Assembly (NCBI RefSeq): GCF_033958435.1
Contig: NC_134161.1
Span: forward strand, 16,616,001 to 16,680,000
Reading direction: 5' to 3'
DNA: 64,000 bases
Source: Carettochelys insculpta
Lineage: Eukaryota > Chordata > Testudines > Carettochelyidae
Numbering within the stretch: the stretch's first letter is position 1; every line of letters starts with the position of its first letter. The notes below the pieces were generated by a model. It did not search any database. It was given only the letters and a program-made list of their open reading frames with translations, and was not told the origin of the DNA. The position numbers were made by a program, and so were the translations under genes. Positions 45,160 to 55,389 of the stretch are shown piece after piece.

Positions 45160-45640
45160 ACCTAACTTGGCCACGCCACCGAGATCACTTCACAGGTGAA
45201 AAGCCAAAGCTATCAATTGCTGTTACAATATTCAGTTAGATTTAACTGCTTTATTGAGAGTACAAACTAGCAGTGCAAAAGTGGAGGGAAGGGTGACAGA
45301 TGACCTGTGCCTGCAGAACAAGGTTGTTTTAATTATAAGTGTCTTTGTATTTCTTGCAACACCTTATGAAGCTGAAAGCTACACACATAACATGACTGAC
45401 AGCATTTGTCAAACCCAGTGCAGTTGTAGCTCACTGCAGCTCCTCACAAATGGCACTGCAAACCTGCATGTGTGATAATGCGTTTACCCAATGTCCTCTT
45501 CTCTGCTCCAGGCTGACCAATGCTTGTAATCAAACACATATTTAGCCACCTGTGCACCCAACATGTCCTGGATGTTTTACCCAGCTTTGGACAGTAAATT
45601 GTAAAAAAAGAAAAAAAATGCAGCTTTCACCAAATGAGCT
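45160..45640. other. No gene recognised
   Basis: About 480 bp, AT-rich, with no recognised feature. Confidence 0.4.
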
Positions 45641-45645
45641 TTTAA

Positions 45646-45807
45646 TTAACAGGTGTAGGGACGAAGGACAGATTTCCCATCAGCGGCACAGCTCCGGCAC
45701 TTACATAAAAGTCTTAACAAGCCTGCTGGCCATACCAAAAAACCGCTCACCTTGTAGCCTTTGGCATCCCTGTCAAAGAATACTGGTAGAAATTGGAGTG
45801 GCCCCAT
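45646..45807 (-). CDS. 53-codon ORF of unknown nature
   Basis: Minus-strand ATG at 45807 in a near-ideal Kozak context (GGACCATGGGG). Residues read MGPLQFLPVFFDRDAKGYKV, then SGFLVWPAGLLRLLCKCRSC and AADGKSVLRPYTC, stop. The first twenty codons look protein-like, then a hydrophobic and cysteine-rich part follows. A TTTGACAG acceptor-like site and an AAG|GTGAGC donor-like site fall inside, so it may instead be part of an exon and its flanks, or a repeat-derived frame. I do not recognise it. Confidence 0.2.
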   Translation of the reverse strand: MGPLQFLPVFFDRDAKGYKVSGFLVWPAGLLRLLCKCRSCAADGKSVLRPYTC

Positions 45808-45879
45808 GGTCCATGCACCATCAGAAGTGCATTAACATTGTGGTTGCACAGCCAAATTCAGGCCTGATGTAACCGCATA

Positions 45880-46430
45880 GAATCACAGAACACTAGAACT
45901 GGAAGGGACCTTGAGAGGTCTGAGTCCAGTTCCCTGCCCTCATGGCAGGACCAAGCACCATCTAGACCATCCCTGCTCTTAAATATCTCCAATGATGGAG
46001 ATTCCATAACTTCCCGAGGTAACATATTCCAGTGTTTAACCATCCTGACAGTTAGGAAGTTTTTCCTAATGTCTCACCTAAACCTCCCTTGATGAGGATA
46101 AAGCCCATCGCTCCTTGTCCTTCCTGTGAAGCCAAGAACAATTTTTCTCCCTTCTCCTCATAACACTCTTAGGTTCTTGAAGCCTGCTATCAAGTCCCCT
46201 CTCAGTCATCTCTTTCCTAAACCAAACAAGCCCAGTTCCTTCAGTCTTCCCTCATAGCTCATGTTCTCTAGACCTTTAATCCTTCTTGTTGCTCTTCTCT
46301 GGACCTTTTGCAACTTCTCCACGCCTTCCTTAAAATGAAGTGCCCAGAACTGGACACAATACCCCAGCTGAGACCTAAAGAATGACCTCTCGTGTCTTCC
46401 TCACAACACGCCTGTTAATGCAACGTACAC
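45880..46430 (-). mobile_element. CR1 LINE, second subfamily
   Basis: Antisense CR1 from AGAATCACAGAACACTAGAA to about ACACAATACCCCAGCTGAG. Same subfamily as 20583-21160 and 4975-5575. Frames broken. Confidence 0.93.
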
Positions 46431-46434
46431 ATGG

Positions 46435-46955
46435 ATGTAACATTGCTGGCTTTATGCTGCACTCATACTGGGTTTGGATTGTCAAATAATGTAGTTAACT
46501 AGAACCCTCTTTCCAAAGTGGCAGTGGCACTAGAGCAGATGCCTGCAGTAGATATGTGAGGGGAGACATCCTGCACCAGACAATGACAAAGCAAAGTAAG
46601 AAGAGCATGGTCTTGAACAGAGCAATAGGGCAGTAGATGACAAGGAACTAGGAGTTTGACAGAAGTAACAGGAGTTTGAGGCAGAAGACACCTGAGCTTC
46701 CTTCCTGCCTCTGGGGCACACTCCATTCTAGTTCTGCAGAGCCCAAGCAAGGACGCTTTTGCTGTTCCCTCCAGGAGATGAAGCCACTGCCGGACCTGCA
46801 TCACTGTTAGAAAGTGTTTCTTGACGTTCACAGTGTTGCCCGCTCTCATGAGAGTGTTTTTCGTAAGGCTCCGTGTCACAGAGACAGCTGATTAGTGAGA
46901 AGTTTGGCTTTAACTGATGGAAATAAGCTTCTGGCCCTTGTGAGGGCAGAAACAA
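46435..46955. other. No gene recognised
   Basis: About 520 bp. A 126-codon minus frame (46499-46879) has no known domain or splice context. Confidence 0.4.
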
Positions 46956-46956
46956 A

Positions 46957-47215
46957 GGGAACATCTACACTACACAGAAAAACTGACCCTGCCACAATCT
47001 TCCAGAGTTCCTTTTGGAGCACCCAGTGGGGATGCACTAAATCAAACTTACAGGGCATCTTTGTCAGGGCCAGTACTCCTGCCCTTCGTTAGGGTAAGGG
47101 AAATCGCACATTCTGGTCAACCTGCCTTAGTGGAGATGGTGCCGAAGCCCAAATTAAGATAGCTATGGAATTAACACAGCTGGAATTGCAAATCTTAATT
47201 CGACCTTCCACCCAA
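46957..47215. mobile_element. Decayed Harbinger-like MITE
   Basis: Starts GGGAACATCTACACTACACA and keeps weak matches to the internal blocks of the 280 bp family. The right end is not clear. Confidence 0.5.
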
Positions 47216-47219
47216 AAGC

Positions 47220-49165
47220 TTGAAAATGTGCTCCTAATGGCTCAGACCTCAGAAAGCAAAATAAAATATAAACCCAAGCTTCATTTTCACAAAATCTCCT
47301 GATTTTTAAGCCAATCTCAGGATTTTGGTGGGGACCTGAATCAAGATTTTGGAACACTTGGGATTGACAATACTGTGTTCAGCCTGACTTTTTCCCTCTT
47401 AATTTCATCCCATTATTGCTCAAGAAAGGGCCCAGTCCATCAGTGTTATGGAATATCAGACTCCTTCACATCAAGTTCCTGGAAAAGGGCTACAGCATTA
47501 GGTCAGCCAGAAAAGACATTATGGAAAAGCAGCTGTCACCAAAAGCCAATCTTTCGTCACCGTCATCCTGGTGAGCCTCTTAAAAAAAAACATAATTGTT
47601 CCATTCTTGGCAAACATTTAACAAGTGCTAATGCAAATACATTCACAAATGTCAGCTCCTAACAAGGTAGCAGACAAATGTTTAATTTAATTCCCCAACT
47701 TTACTCTGCACAGTGTCAGCTCTGTCTGGGACACACGGGAGTAGAAACGTTCCAGAGCACAAGCCGATGAGCTCAGACCACATTTACACAGCTGTAAATC
47801 TAGAGTGACTCCATTGAAGTCAGTTGTGTTTCTCCCGATTTATAGGGCTGTAATGATTTCAGCATGTGCTGTTTTTATGAGGCTGTGCACGTCTGATAGG
47901 CTGCTAGCAAGCAGACATTTGCCTGCTCTGACCAAAGGCAGTTGTTTCCTACCTGGCACTAGAAAGGCTGTTTACTGATGGGATTGCCTCAGGAAAGAAC
48001 TCATACTACCTGCTTTGGTGCAGCCCCAAATGGCAGTGTGAAAACCTGTCAGTTCTTTTCAACAACCGCAAAGAAAAATGCCTGTACACTCCTTAGTGCC
48101 AAAAAAGTGGCTTTTAAACATCAGATGAGCTGTGACCAGGACATACGAATTCCTCCTGACTACAGAAAAAGCTATTGGCAGAGTTGTAGCTGGTCTGGTC
48201 CCAAGACTTCAGCTGCTGGTGAAAGACAAGCTTTCACCCCACAAAGCTCTCTTCTTCCAGAAAAAAGCTGTCAGTTATTCTCAAGGACCACAATTATCTT
48301 TGCTCCTTCTTACCTTTATTTTGAGTTGAAATCTTAACTGGCTGACTAATGATGCTGTGAAATCATTTTTTTTCTAATTAGAGGGCATTTGTTCTTAACA
48401 GGATTCCAATTTCAGTTCTCATTAGGGTGAAATCTGCTCGGTGTGTACTAATCACATATTTAGTACCATCTACAGCTCCGTAAAAGCTCTCCAGGATCAG
48501 TCTAATGATCATGATGACCCTCGGGTTGGTGGAGGGTGGTTGTAAAATTGCTTTAGAACTGTAATATTCAACTGCACATGTGAGATTCATGTGAACCTAG
48601 GGAGCCTAGCCCCAGACAATTAAAGATCCTCCTGGGGGGTGGTATGAAGGCTAGCAAGGAGAAAGGAGTCCCTTCTAGCTCAGATCCCAACACCCAATCA
48701 GATGTTCTCAGACAATGAGGAGAGACTTAGAAAAGCCTTTCCATTATCTCAGAACTGTTGGATGGGAGTAGCCAAGCCTATGCAGCAGCCCCTTCCCCAC
48801 AACCTGCTCCCCAGTCCCTTAACCAACCCTGCAGAGGCCCCTTTGCTTGTGTAAATCCTCCTGCAACCCAGAGACCATGCAAGTTGGGGAGAGGCAAGCA
48901 GCAGCAGCGGGTTTGAGATGCAGTGTGGAGGGGTAACCCCAGGCAATAGCCCAAGATCTGCAGGATCGCCATTGACCTTGAGACATCGGCCAAGCACGAT
49001 TCTAGTAGCCTGGTCACCCTGAAGGAATTCTGTGCACATATAGCCAGGGGCCTGCCAAGTGCTGTTAGACATTGGGTGCATTCTGCAGATGGGTGTGATC
49101 TGGCCCCATCAGCTATTTCATCCCTCAGCCACGAGCAGAAGCCGTTCTGTAATCCTGTTTTCAAG
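47220..49165. other. No gene recognised
   Basis: About 1.9 kb of single-copy-looking sequence. Frames of 110-145 codons on the minus strand at 48749-49215 overlap each other and run into the SINE. Confidence 0.4.
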
Positions 49166-49169
49166 CACG

Positions 49170-49400
49170 CACAACTGTAGCTTGTGCTCTTGTACCCACC
49201 CACAGGCAGACTCAAACCTGGGACCTCTGGCTCTTAGTGAAGGAGCCCTGACAGTTTGAGCTAAAAGGCAGGGGGCGCTCAGCTTAGGCAGTACAGAAGA
49301 CTCATTCTCTCTCTGAAAAGTGGTCTTAGCACCACTACATGGGACGGCAAACCACAGCCCAGCAAGCATGTGGTTTACACTTTGTCCTGTTACTGTCACT
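49170..49400 (-). mobile_element. tRNA-like SINE, best copy
   Basis: On the minus strand TTAGCTCAAACTGTCAGGG (A box) and AGGTCCCAGGTTTGAGTC (B box) lie about 40 nt apart, as in a tRNA gene. About 100 nt on the 5' side (TCCCATGTAGTGGTGC, AGTCTTCTGTACTGCC) are shared with the copies at 3640-4020 and 24564-24690. Confidence 0.7.
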
Positions 49401-49479
49401 GGTGGGCCATAAAGCATTAGCCAGCAGCCTGATGGAGAAGAGAGATCCGACATATTCTGTAGCAGGTTCAAAAGCCCAC

Positions 49480-49735
49480 AGGGGTAGCCATGTTAGACTG
49501 TAGCTTCACAAAGAAAAAAAAGCAGCCCTGTTGCACCTTCATACAATCAGAGAATCCTAGGGCTGGATGAGACCTCAGGAGGTCATTGAGTCCAGCAGCT
49601 TAAAGACAAACAATTTGATTTCTTAGGTAATCAGCTTTTGTGGGTAAGACCCAGAATCTGAAGAGGGTCTTACCTCTTTACCTAATAAATAAAATGTTTA
49701 GGCTTTGAGGTGCAACAGATTTTCAGGGGCCGTTT
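49480..49735. mobile_element. Fold-back copy of the GTTAGTCT family, with nested CR1
   Basis: The left arm in minus orientation starts GGGGTAGCCATGTTAGACTG. It is interrupted at 49541-49599 by a 60-bp CR1 3' end, then resumes (GCTTAAAGACAAACAATTTG). The right arm returns inverted from about 49660 (GGGTCTTACCTCTTTACC). This copy keeps the outer terminus on the left. Confidence 0.75.
49541..49599 (-). mobile_element. CR1 LINE stub inside a fold-back repeat
   Basis: CATACAATCAGAGAATCC through TCATTGAGTCCAGCA is the antisense CR1 terminus and tail. It inserted after the fold-back element formed. Confidence 0.85.
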
Positions 49736-49739
49736 AGGT

Positions 49740-50300
49740 ATAGTCTGCCACAGATCTAATAAGCTTCAGTCTCCAGGACCTCCGCACAAAGACTCCCCCA
49801 TGGGGATTAATCTGGGGGAATGCTGTTCAGTTTCACTATTTAGAAAGCAGACACAAGGGGCATTGTTACCTCAATTGACAAGCGATTCTTGCTGGGTTTT
49901 TTCTGAAAAAGAAGTGGTGGCAAGCCGGCAGCTGCGCTATTAGCTTCCTGCGGTGGTCCATCCAAAGCAGAAAGCCACAGATTAAACAGACTCTGCTGCT
50001 CTGTGATCACAGGCTGTGGCTATCAAAAGTGTCAGCCAGGATCATCTCTTTAGTGACTGCACAAAAAGAAAGGGCAGATCAGTGAGGGGTCAGCGGCCTG
50101 CACTGTGTACAATGCACATCCGGTTGCAATCACAGTCTGTCATCTCCTGGAGCACAATAGGCAGGCAGTAAGGTTCAGGCTGAAGAATCATCTTGTGACC
50201 ACACCCCCTTTTCTTGCAGGTGTCAGGATCCCAAGTCCCAAAGCCTGTGAGGACTAGACCAGCCTCAAACTCCAATTTCAAATGCAGTTGGGGGAACCAG
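49740..50300. other. No gene recognised
   Basis: About 560 bp with frames under 80 codons. Confidence 0.4.
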
Positions 50301-50306
50301 ATCATT

Positions 50307-50545
50307 TCATAGAACCATAGAATCCCACGGCTGGAAGGGACCTCAGGAGGTCACTGAGTCCAGCCCCCTCCCCAAAGAAGGATCAATCCCAACTAAATCA
50401 TCCCAGCCAGGGCTTTGTCAAGCCGGGACTTAAAAACCTCTAGGGATGGAGATTCCACCACCTCTCTAGGTAACACATTCCAGTACTTCACCACCCGCCT
50501 GTGGAAATAGTTTTTCCTAATATCCAACCTACACCTCCCCTAGTG
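50307..50545 (-). mobile_element. CR1 LINE 3' end
   Basis: Antisense from AACCATAGAATCCCACGGCT to CAACCTACACCTCCCCTAG. Close to the consensus of the most frequent subfamily. Confidence 0.93.
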
Positions 50546-50605
50546 ATAGTCTGTGTCCATAAAACCAACAAGGAGTTGGGTGGCTCCTTGAAGACTACTG
50601 CTGTT
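50546..50605 (-). repeat. GTTAGTCT family fragment
   Basis: TAGTCTGTGTCCATAAAACC and GGTGGCTCCTTGAAGACT match the minus orientation of the family. It abuts the CR1 5' end, so one element probably inserted next to or into the other. Confidence 0.65.
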
Positions 50606-50609
50606 CTCG

Positions 50610-51414
50610 TACTTTCTAAGTTCACCCTTGTCACTTGGCAGGTGAAATCTAAGTGTGCAATGCACAACATCTTTGGAGTTTGTGGCCCACTTTGATCTAG
50701 GCTGTCCTGAACTGGCTCCCACCTGCACAACATGCCTCAAGCCACTTGACCCCTGCACCTCACTCCCCTGCACAAGGAGTGTCCCTCAATATCAGGCAAT
50801 GGATTTGCTGATTTTCACTCTCTCTTTTGCATAGGAAAAAAGAAAAAAAAATAGTATTTTGAGACAGTGACAAGGGGCAGAAGAAATGGTGAAGGCAACC
50901 CAGCAGGAAAAAAAATGGGTTCTTGATTTGCCAATTGTTTTGTTTTTAAATGAGTAACTTTATTTATTTAAATTTACCTAAATCCACATTCCCCCCACCC
51001 CAAAGAGTCTCTGAGAGAAGATTTAGCAACCCAACATGCTCACTGAGGTTCCTCACCTGCTCACAGGACTTGTGTGGCCACCCTATCAACTCTGACCAGG
51101 AAATGCTGTCACCATGGTAACTATGGTCTCCTTTTAGATTTGATGTATGGATTGTAAATGGAAGGAGCCATTGGAGGCCAGAATTGTGTAAAAAGCAAGA
51201 AAAATCATCATTAAAAATTAGAGGCCAGGCTTACTTCTTTGTGCCCCTGGAAGGTCTCTCTCCCAGTGGCAACTTGCTACTGCAGCATTTCTGCTCCCTA
51301 AACTTATTCTCCTTCTGTGGAGAAGGAAAGCAGCCCCAAAGTCATTCAATATTTTATCATCCAGTCCCCAGGGTTGAGTGGTAAATTGCCATCCAATGAG
51401 AATTGGTTTGGGCC
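50610..51414. other. No gene recognised
   Basis: About 800 bp, AT-rich around 50830-51000. No supported frame. Confidence 0.4.
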
Positions 51415-51417
51415 TCA

Positions 51418-51709
51418 GGGTACATCTACACTTGCTGGGAAATCAACCAGGTCAGCATCAATCCTCAGGAGTTTGATTTTGCACCATAGCAGGGACACGC
51501 AAAATCGAACTATCAGGTTTGACACTCGACCTCTGTACTCCTCATTCTCGAGAGGAGTAGGGGAGCTCACCAGGACAGTTTTTCCCATTGACCTCCCTCC
51601 ATGAGGACAGCCCAATAAGTCAATCTTAGTTATGTCAATTTCAGCTACGCAATTGTTGTTGCTGGAACTGTGCATCTAGTATCCACTTTCAGATCTATTG
51701 TAGACCTGC
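51418..51709. mobile_element. Harbinger-like MITE, complete ends
   Basis: 292 bp. Left GGGTACATCTACACTTGC, inverted right GCAGGTCTACAATAGATC. TCA flanks both ends (51415-51417 and 51710-51712), a perfect 3-bp duplication. Confidence 0.85.
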
Positions 51710-51799
51710 TCAGAGCCATGAAGGCTTGGGACAGGGTTTGGAGTCCAAAAGTGGCAAAATGACACAAACACACAGCTTGTTCCTTCTATGAAGGAGGAG

Positions 51800-52012
51800 G
51801 GAGAATTTTTTCAGGGTGGTTAAACACTGGAATAAATTGCCTGGGGAGACTGTGGAATCTCCATCACTGGAGATAACTAAGAACAGGTCAGATAACTATC
51901 TTTTCAGGGGTGGCCTAGACTGTGCATGGTCCTGCTGTGAGGGCAGAGAACTGGACCTGATGACCTCTCGAGTTCCCTTCCATTTCTAGTGTTTTATAAC
52001 TGTATGATTTAT
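51800..52012 (+). mobile_element. CR1 LINE 3' end
   Basis: Plus-strand CR1, second subfamily: AACACTGGAATAAATTGCC, CTGGACCTGATGACCTCTCG, ending TAACTGTATGATTT. Confidence 0.92.
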
Positions 52013-52014
52013 CA

Positions 52015-53010
52015 AGCCTGTGCATTGCCCAGCCTCTTACAAACCCAGCGCATGGAAGGTGTTTGCACAGGACCCCAAGAAGTCAGAGGCATTTCACACG
52101 TTGCCAAAGGCAATTGCTGGGAAAACGAGTGTTCAGCTTGGTCGGCTTAAGGATGGATTATTGAGCAGAATGACACCCTCATTGGTCACTGCCAGCTAGC
52201 ACGGCTGGGCAGACAGCCCACTTCAGCAGGATACCCCTGCACACTCCACCCTGCAGACCACACTTGGGTTCAGCAGGGGACATCATCTGCCCCTATAGTG
52301 GCAGTGCCCACGTGGTTGTCCTCAGGTAACCTCGCTGCACCAGAACAGCAAATAGCCCTATGGTCCTTTTAGGTGCTTGGAATAAAGCCACATGACGTGG
52401 TCATGGCTTCTTCGGTGCGGCCAACCTACCGTGTCTTAGCATTGTCTTGTTCTGTCTATTTCTCTGGCTCTTGCAGCACTGCACAGGCTGGTTTTATAAA
52501 CAGTTGGGATAATGCAGAAAGGCCATTATCAATACTGAACATCAAAGTAAAACCCACTCTTTGTTGAGCTGGAATTTAGCCCCATTTGCAGAGTGATTTG
52601 TTCACACAACTGCGAAACTTACCACATATACCCTGAACTCTGACAGCATGAAAATAATACAGTAATTAGCAGGGGCCGCAAACATCCAGAAGAGACCAAT
52701 GGTAAGTGCAATCACACAGTGAAAAGTCACCAAAACCTCAGCCTGTACTTAATGGATCTGCGCCTATTTCCACCAGTGTTCATGGCAGTATCTCCACTAA
52801 TTTCCCAGCTGCAGAGCCAGCCCTAGGGACAATCCCCTCCGGATAGCTGTCAATGCTCCACTATCAAGAGCTCAAATAAAAGGCCCACTGGCTCCTTTAT
52901 CTGTAACATCTTACATGCTGCTGCTCTCGTTTTAGGACAAAAACCACCCTGAGTAACAGCTCTGTAGAGCCCATTTCTGCCATCTTATTCACACAGGTCA
53001 GCAATGGACC
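52015..53010. other. No gene; microexon-like site
   Basis: About 1 kb. On the minus strand TTATTTTCATGCTGTCAG, a good acceptor, is followed 17 nt later by GTAAGTTTC (about 52617-52640). No coding support, so probably coincidence. Confidence 0.35.
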
Positions 53011-53011
53011 T

Positions 53012-53790
53012 TAGAATCACAGGGTTGGAAGAAACCCCAGGAGGTCATCGAGTGCAGCCCCCTGCCCAAAGCAGGACCAACCCCCACTAAATCATCACAT
53101 CCAGGGCTTTGTCAAGCCAGAATTTAAAAACCTCTAGGGATGGAGATTCCACCTCCTCTCTCGGTAACACATTCCAGTGCTTCTCCAACCGCCTGGGGAA
53201 ATAGGTTTTCCTAATATTCTATCTAGACCTCCACCACTGCAACTTGAGACCATTGCTCCTTGTTCTGCCATCCGTCACCACTGAGAACAGCCTCTCTCCA
53301 TCCTCTTTGTAATCCCCCTTCAGGTAGCTGAAGGCTGCTGTCAAATCCCCACCTCACTCTTCTTTTATAGACTTAACAAACCTGAATCCCTCAGACTCCC
53401 CTCACAAGTCATGTGCTCCAGCCCCCAAATTATTTTTCTTGCCCTCTGCTGGACTCTCTCCAATGCCTCCACATGCTTTCTGTAATGGGGGTGTACAACT
53501 GGACACAACACTCCAGATGTGGCCTCACCCATGCCAAATAAAGGGGAGTAATCACTCCCTAGATGTGCTGGCAGTGCGCCTAATAATGTAGCCCAATGTA
53601 CCGTTAGCCTTCTTGGCTACAAGGGTACATCATTGATTCATCTCCAGCTTCTCATCCACGGTAATCCCCAGGTCCATTTCTGCAGAACTGCTGCTTAGCC
53701 AGTTGGTCCCCAGCCTGTTTGGGATTCTTATGCCCTAAATGCAGGAGTGTACACTTCTTGTTGAACCTCATCAGATCCTTCCACCCCAAG
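53012..53790 (-). mobile_element. Longest CR1 copy in the window
   Basis: About 780 bp of antisense CR1 from AATCACAGGGTTGGAAGAAA back into ORF2 (TTGTTGAACCTCATCAGATC). Multiple frameshifts. Contains a perfect CTCF-core match (separate entry). Confidence 0.95.
53441..53452 (-). promoter_or_regulatory. CTCF-core match inside CR1
   Basis: The minus strand reads CCAGCAGAGGGC, matching the core consensus CCRSYAGRKGGC at all 12 positions. It comes from the CR1 ORF2 sequence itself. Occupancy is unknown. Confidence 0.4.
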
Positions 53791-53977
53791 GACTCCCCTC
53801 GACTGTAGCGGGTCTATAACAGAGGACGACAGAATCAGGCCCTTTGTAATTGTGCCCAGCTACTACAGTTAAAACTCCAACAACATTAGAAACTGCTGAG
53901 TGTGCACATGGAACATCAGGAATAGGAGAACCAGATGTTCCCCAAGTCGAAAAAGAAGTTCAGGACCTTACAAATTA

Positions 53978-54140
53978 TTTACATAGAGAGGTGGTGGGAT
54001 CTCCCTCCCTGGAGGTATTTAAGTCCCAGCCTGACAAAGTCCTGGCTGGGGTGATTTAGTTGGGTTAGTCCTGCTTTGGGAAGGGGGCTGGACTCGATGA
54101 CCTCCTGAGGTCCCTTCCAGCTGTACGATTTGGTGATTCT
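53978..54140 (+). mobile_element. CR1 LINE 3' end
   Basis: Plus-strand CR1 from AGAGAGGTGGTGGGATCTCC to GATTTGGTGATTCT. Opposite orientation to the copy 190 bp to its left. Confidence 0.92.
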
Positions 54141-54144
54141 ACTT

Positions 54145-55075
54145 CATTTCACTGCTGGGAGCCAAGTGTGGAGCAAAAGCTGGAGGCAGCAACTCGAGGG
54201 AAGGGTTTACATACCCATGAGTCGGAAGCTTTCTTCCTACCCCAGAGTTTGGCAGCTTGAAGGGTCCAGGGTGCTGCCCATGAAGGAGGGGCAGTCTGTG
54301 AGAAAGGAACCTCTCCTCTCCCCTCCTCCAGCTGTGTGGGGGAGCAGTGGTTGGTGGCTCCTAACCCCACAGGCTCTCCCACTGACGAGGTAGGAATCCC
54401 ACTAGGTTTTCCACACACACTCCTCCCGCAGAGCTTCCCTCATCCTCTGCTACAGCTTGCTATCTCCTTCCCCAGGCCAGCTGCCAATGGCGAGATCTGT
54501 GCTCTGCTCCCACTCTCAGTGCCTCAGCTCAGCTCCCCCAGCACTGCTGGGGAAAGGGGTCCTCTGAGCTTCCTACGAGCCACTCAGCAGAGAGAGGCCA
54601 GGGCACTTCGGGGTGAGGAAAAATCTCTCCATAGCTCACCATGCAGAGTGGCTACAGGAGCACAAGCAGCACAGACCCCTGCTGCCAGCTGGAGGGATGT
54701 GCACTCGCAGCACACCTGCAGTTGGGCTTCTACATCAGCTGGTCAGCACGACGTGCATCTAGCCGGGCTGCTGCCTTCGGCCTACCTGTGGGCAGATGCT
54801 GCTCCAGCTGAACCTGGCCTTTGCTTCTGTGCTGAGATTTTGATCCCAGACTTCCTGAGGGCATGATGCCCCAGGGCGTTCTGTCAGGGCCCAATCAACT
54901 TCACTCAAGCCACTTTGCTGTTTGGTCCTCCCACTGCAGACCTGGGCATGCTGCGCCAGCAGAGCAGAAGGTGCTGCAGAAGTTGTTGCCAGACCCTGAG
55001 CCACCTGAGTGACATCAAGGTTCAAGGTTCTACAAGGCAGGTATCAATTAGAGACAGCTGTAATTTTTTATGTCT
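54145..55075. other. No gene recognised
   Basis: About 930 bp. The 176-codon plus frame at 54336-54866 lacks domain, start and splice support. Confidence 0.4.
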
Positions 55076-55077
55076 TT

Positions 55078-55176
55078 TCCTGGATGAGGGTTCACTCAGT
55101 GATCCCCTATTCTGGCCACCCCCTCTGGGGCACCTAGATGGACCTTTGGTCTGACCCACTCCGACCATTCTTATGT
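55078..55176 (+). mobile_element. CR1 3' end, TTCTTATG-tailed subfamily
   Basis: CTCTGGGGCACCTAGATGG, CTTTGGTCTGACCCACTCC, CATTCTTATGTTC: the plus-strand terminus of the subfamily seen in antisense at 15835. Confidence 0.88.
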
Positions 55177-55246
55177 TCAAATGTATCACACACACGCCAA
55201 ACGCTGACTACATGAAATTAAGACATTAACTAGCAGGGGCAGCACA

Positions 55247-55385
55247 TCTGAAGAAGTTGATCTGACCCATGAAAGCTCGTGATCTAGTTGTCTTTAAGGT
55301 GCTACAGGACTGCTTGGTTTTGGGATATTGTGAGTGTTGCCAGCTGACCTCCTGAGGTCTCTTCTGGCCCTAGGATTCTGTGATG
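55247..55385 (+). repeat. GTTAGTCT family fragment plus CR1 stub
   Basis: 55247-55322 has ACCCATGAAAGCTCGTGATC and AGGTGCTACAGGACTGCTTG. 55336-55385 is the last 50 bp of a plus-strand CR1 (CTCCTGAGGTCTCTTCTGGC, GGATTCTGTGA). Confidence 0.75.
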
Positions 55386-55389
55386 TAGC

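Noticed and set aside
49170..49270. Functional tRNA gene
   Set aside because: A and B boxes are recognisable but the cloverleaf arms do not pair well, and the unit is repeated with the same flanks, so it is a SINE.
52617..52640. 17-nt microexon
   Set aside because: Short distances between acceptor-like and donor-like sites are common by chance; no coding support.
54336..54866. 176-codon plus-strand frame
   Set aside because: No recognisable domain, no splice sites at its ends, low-information composition.
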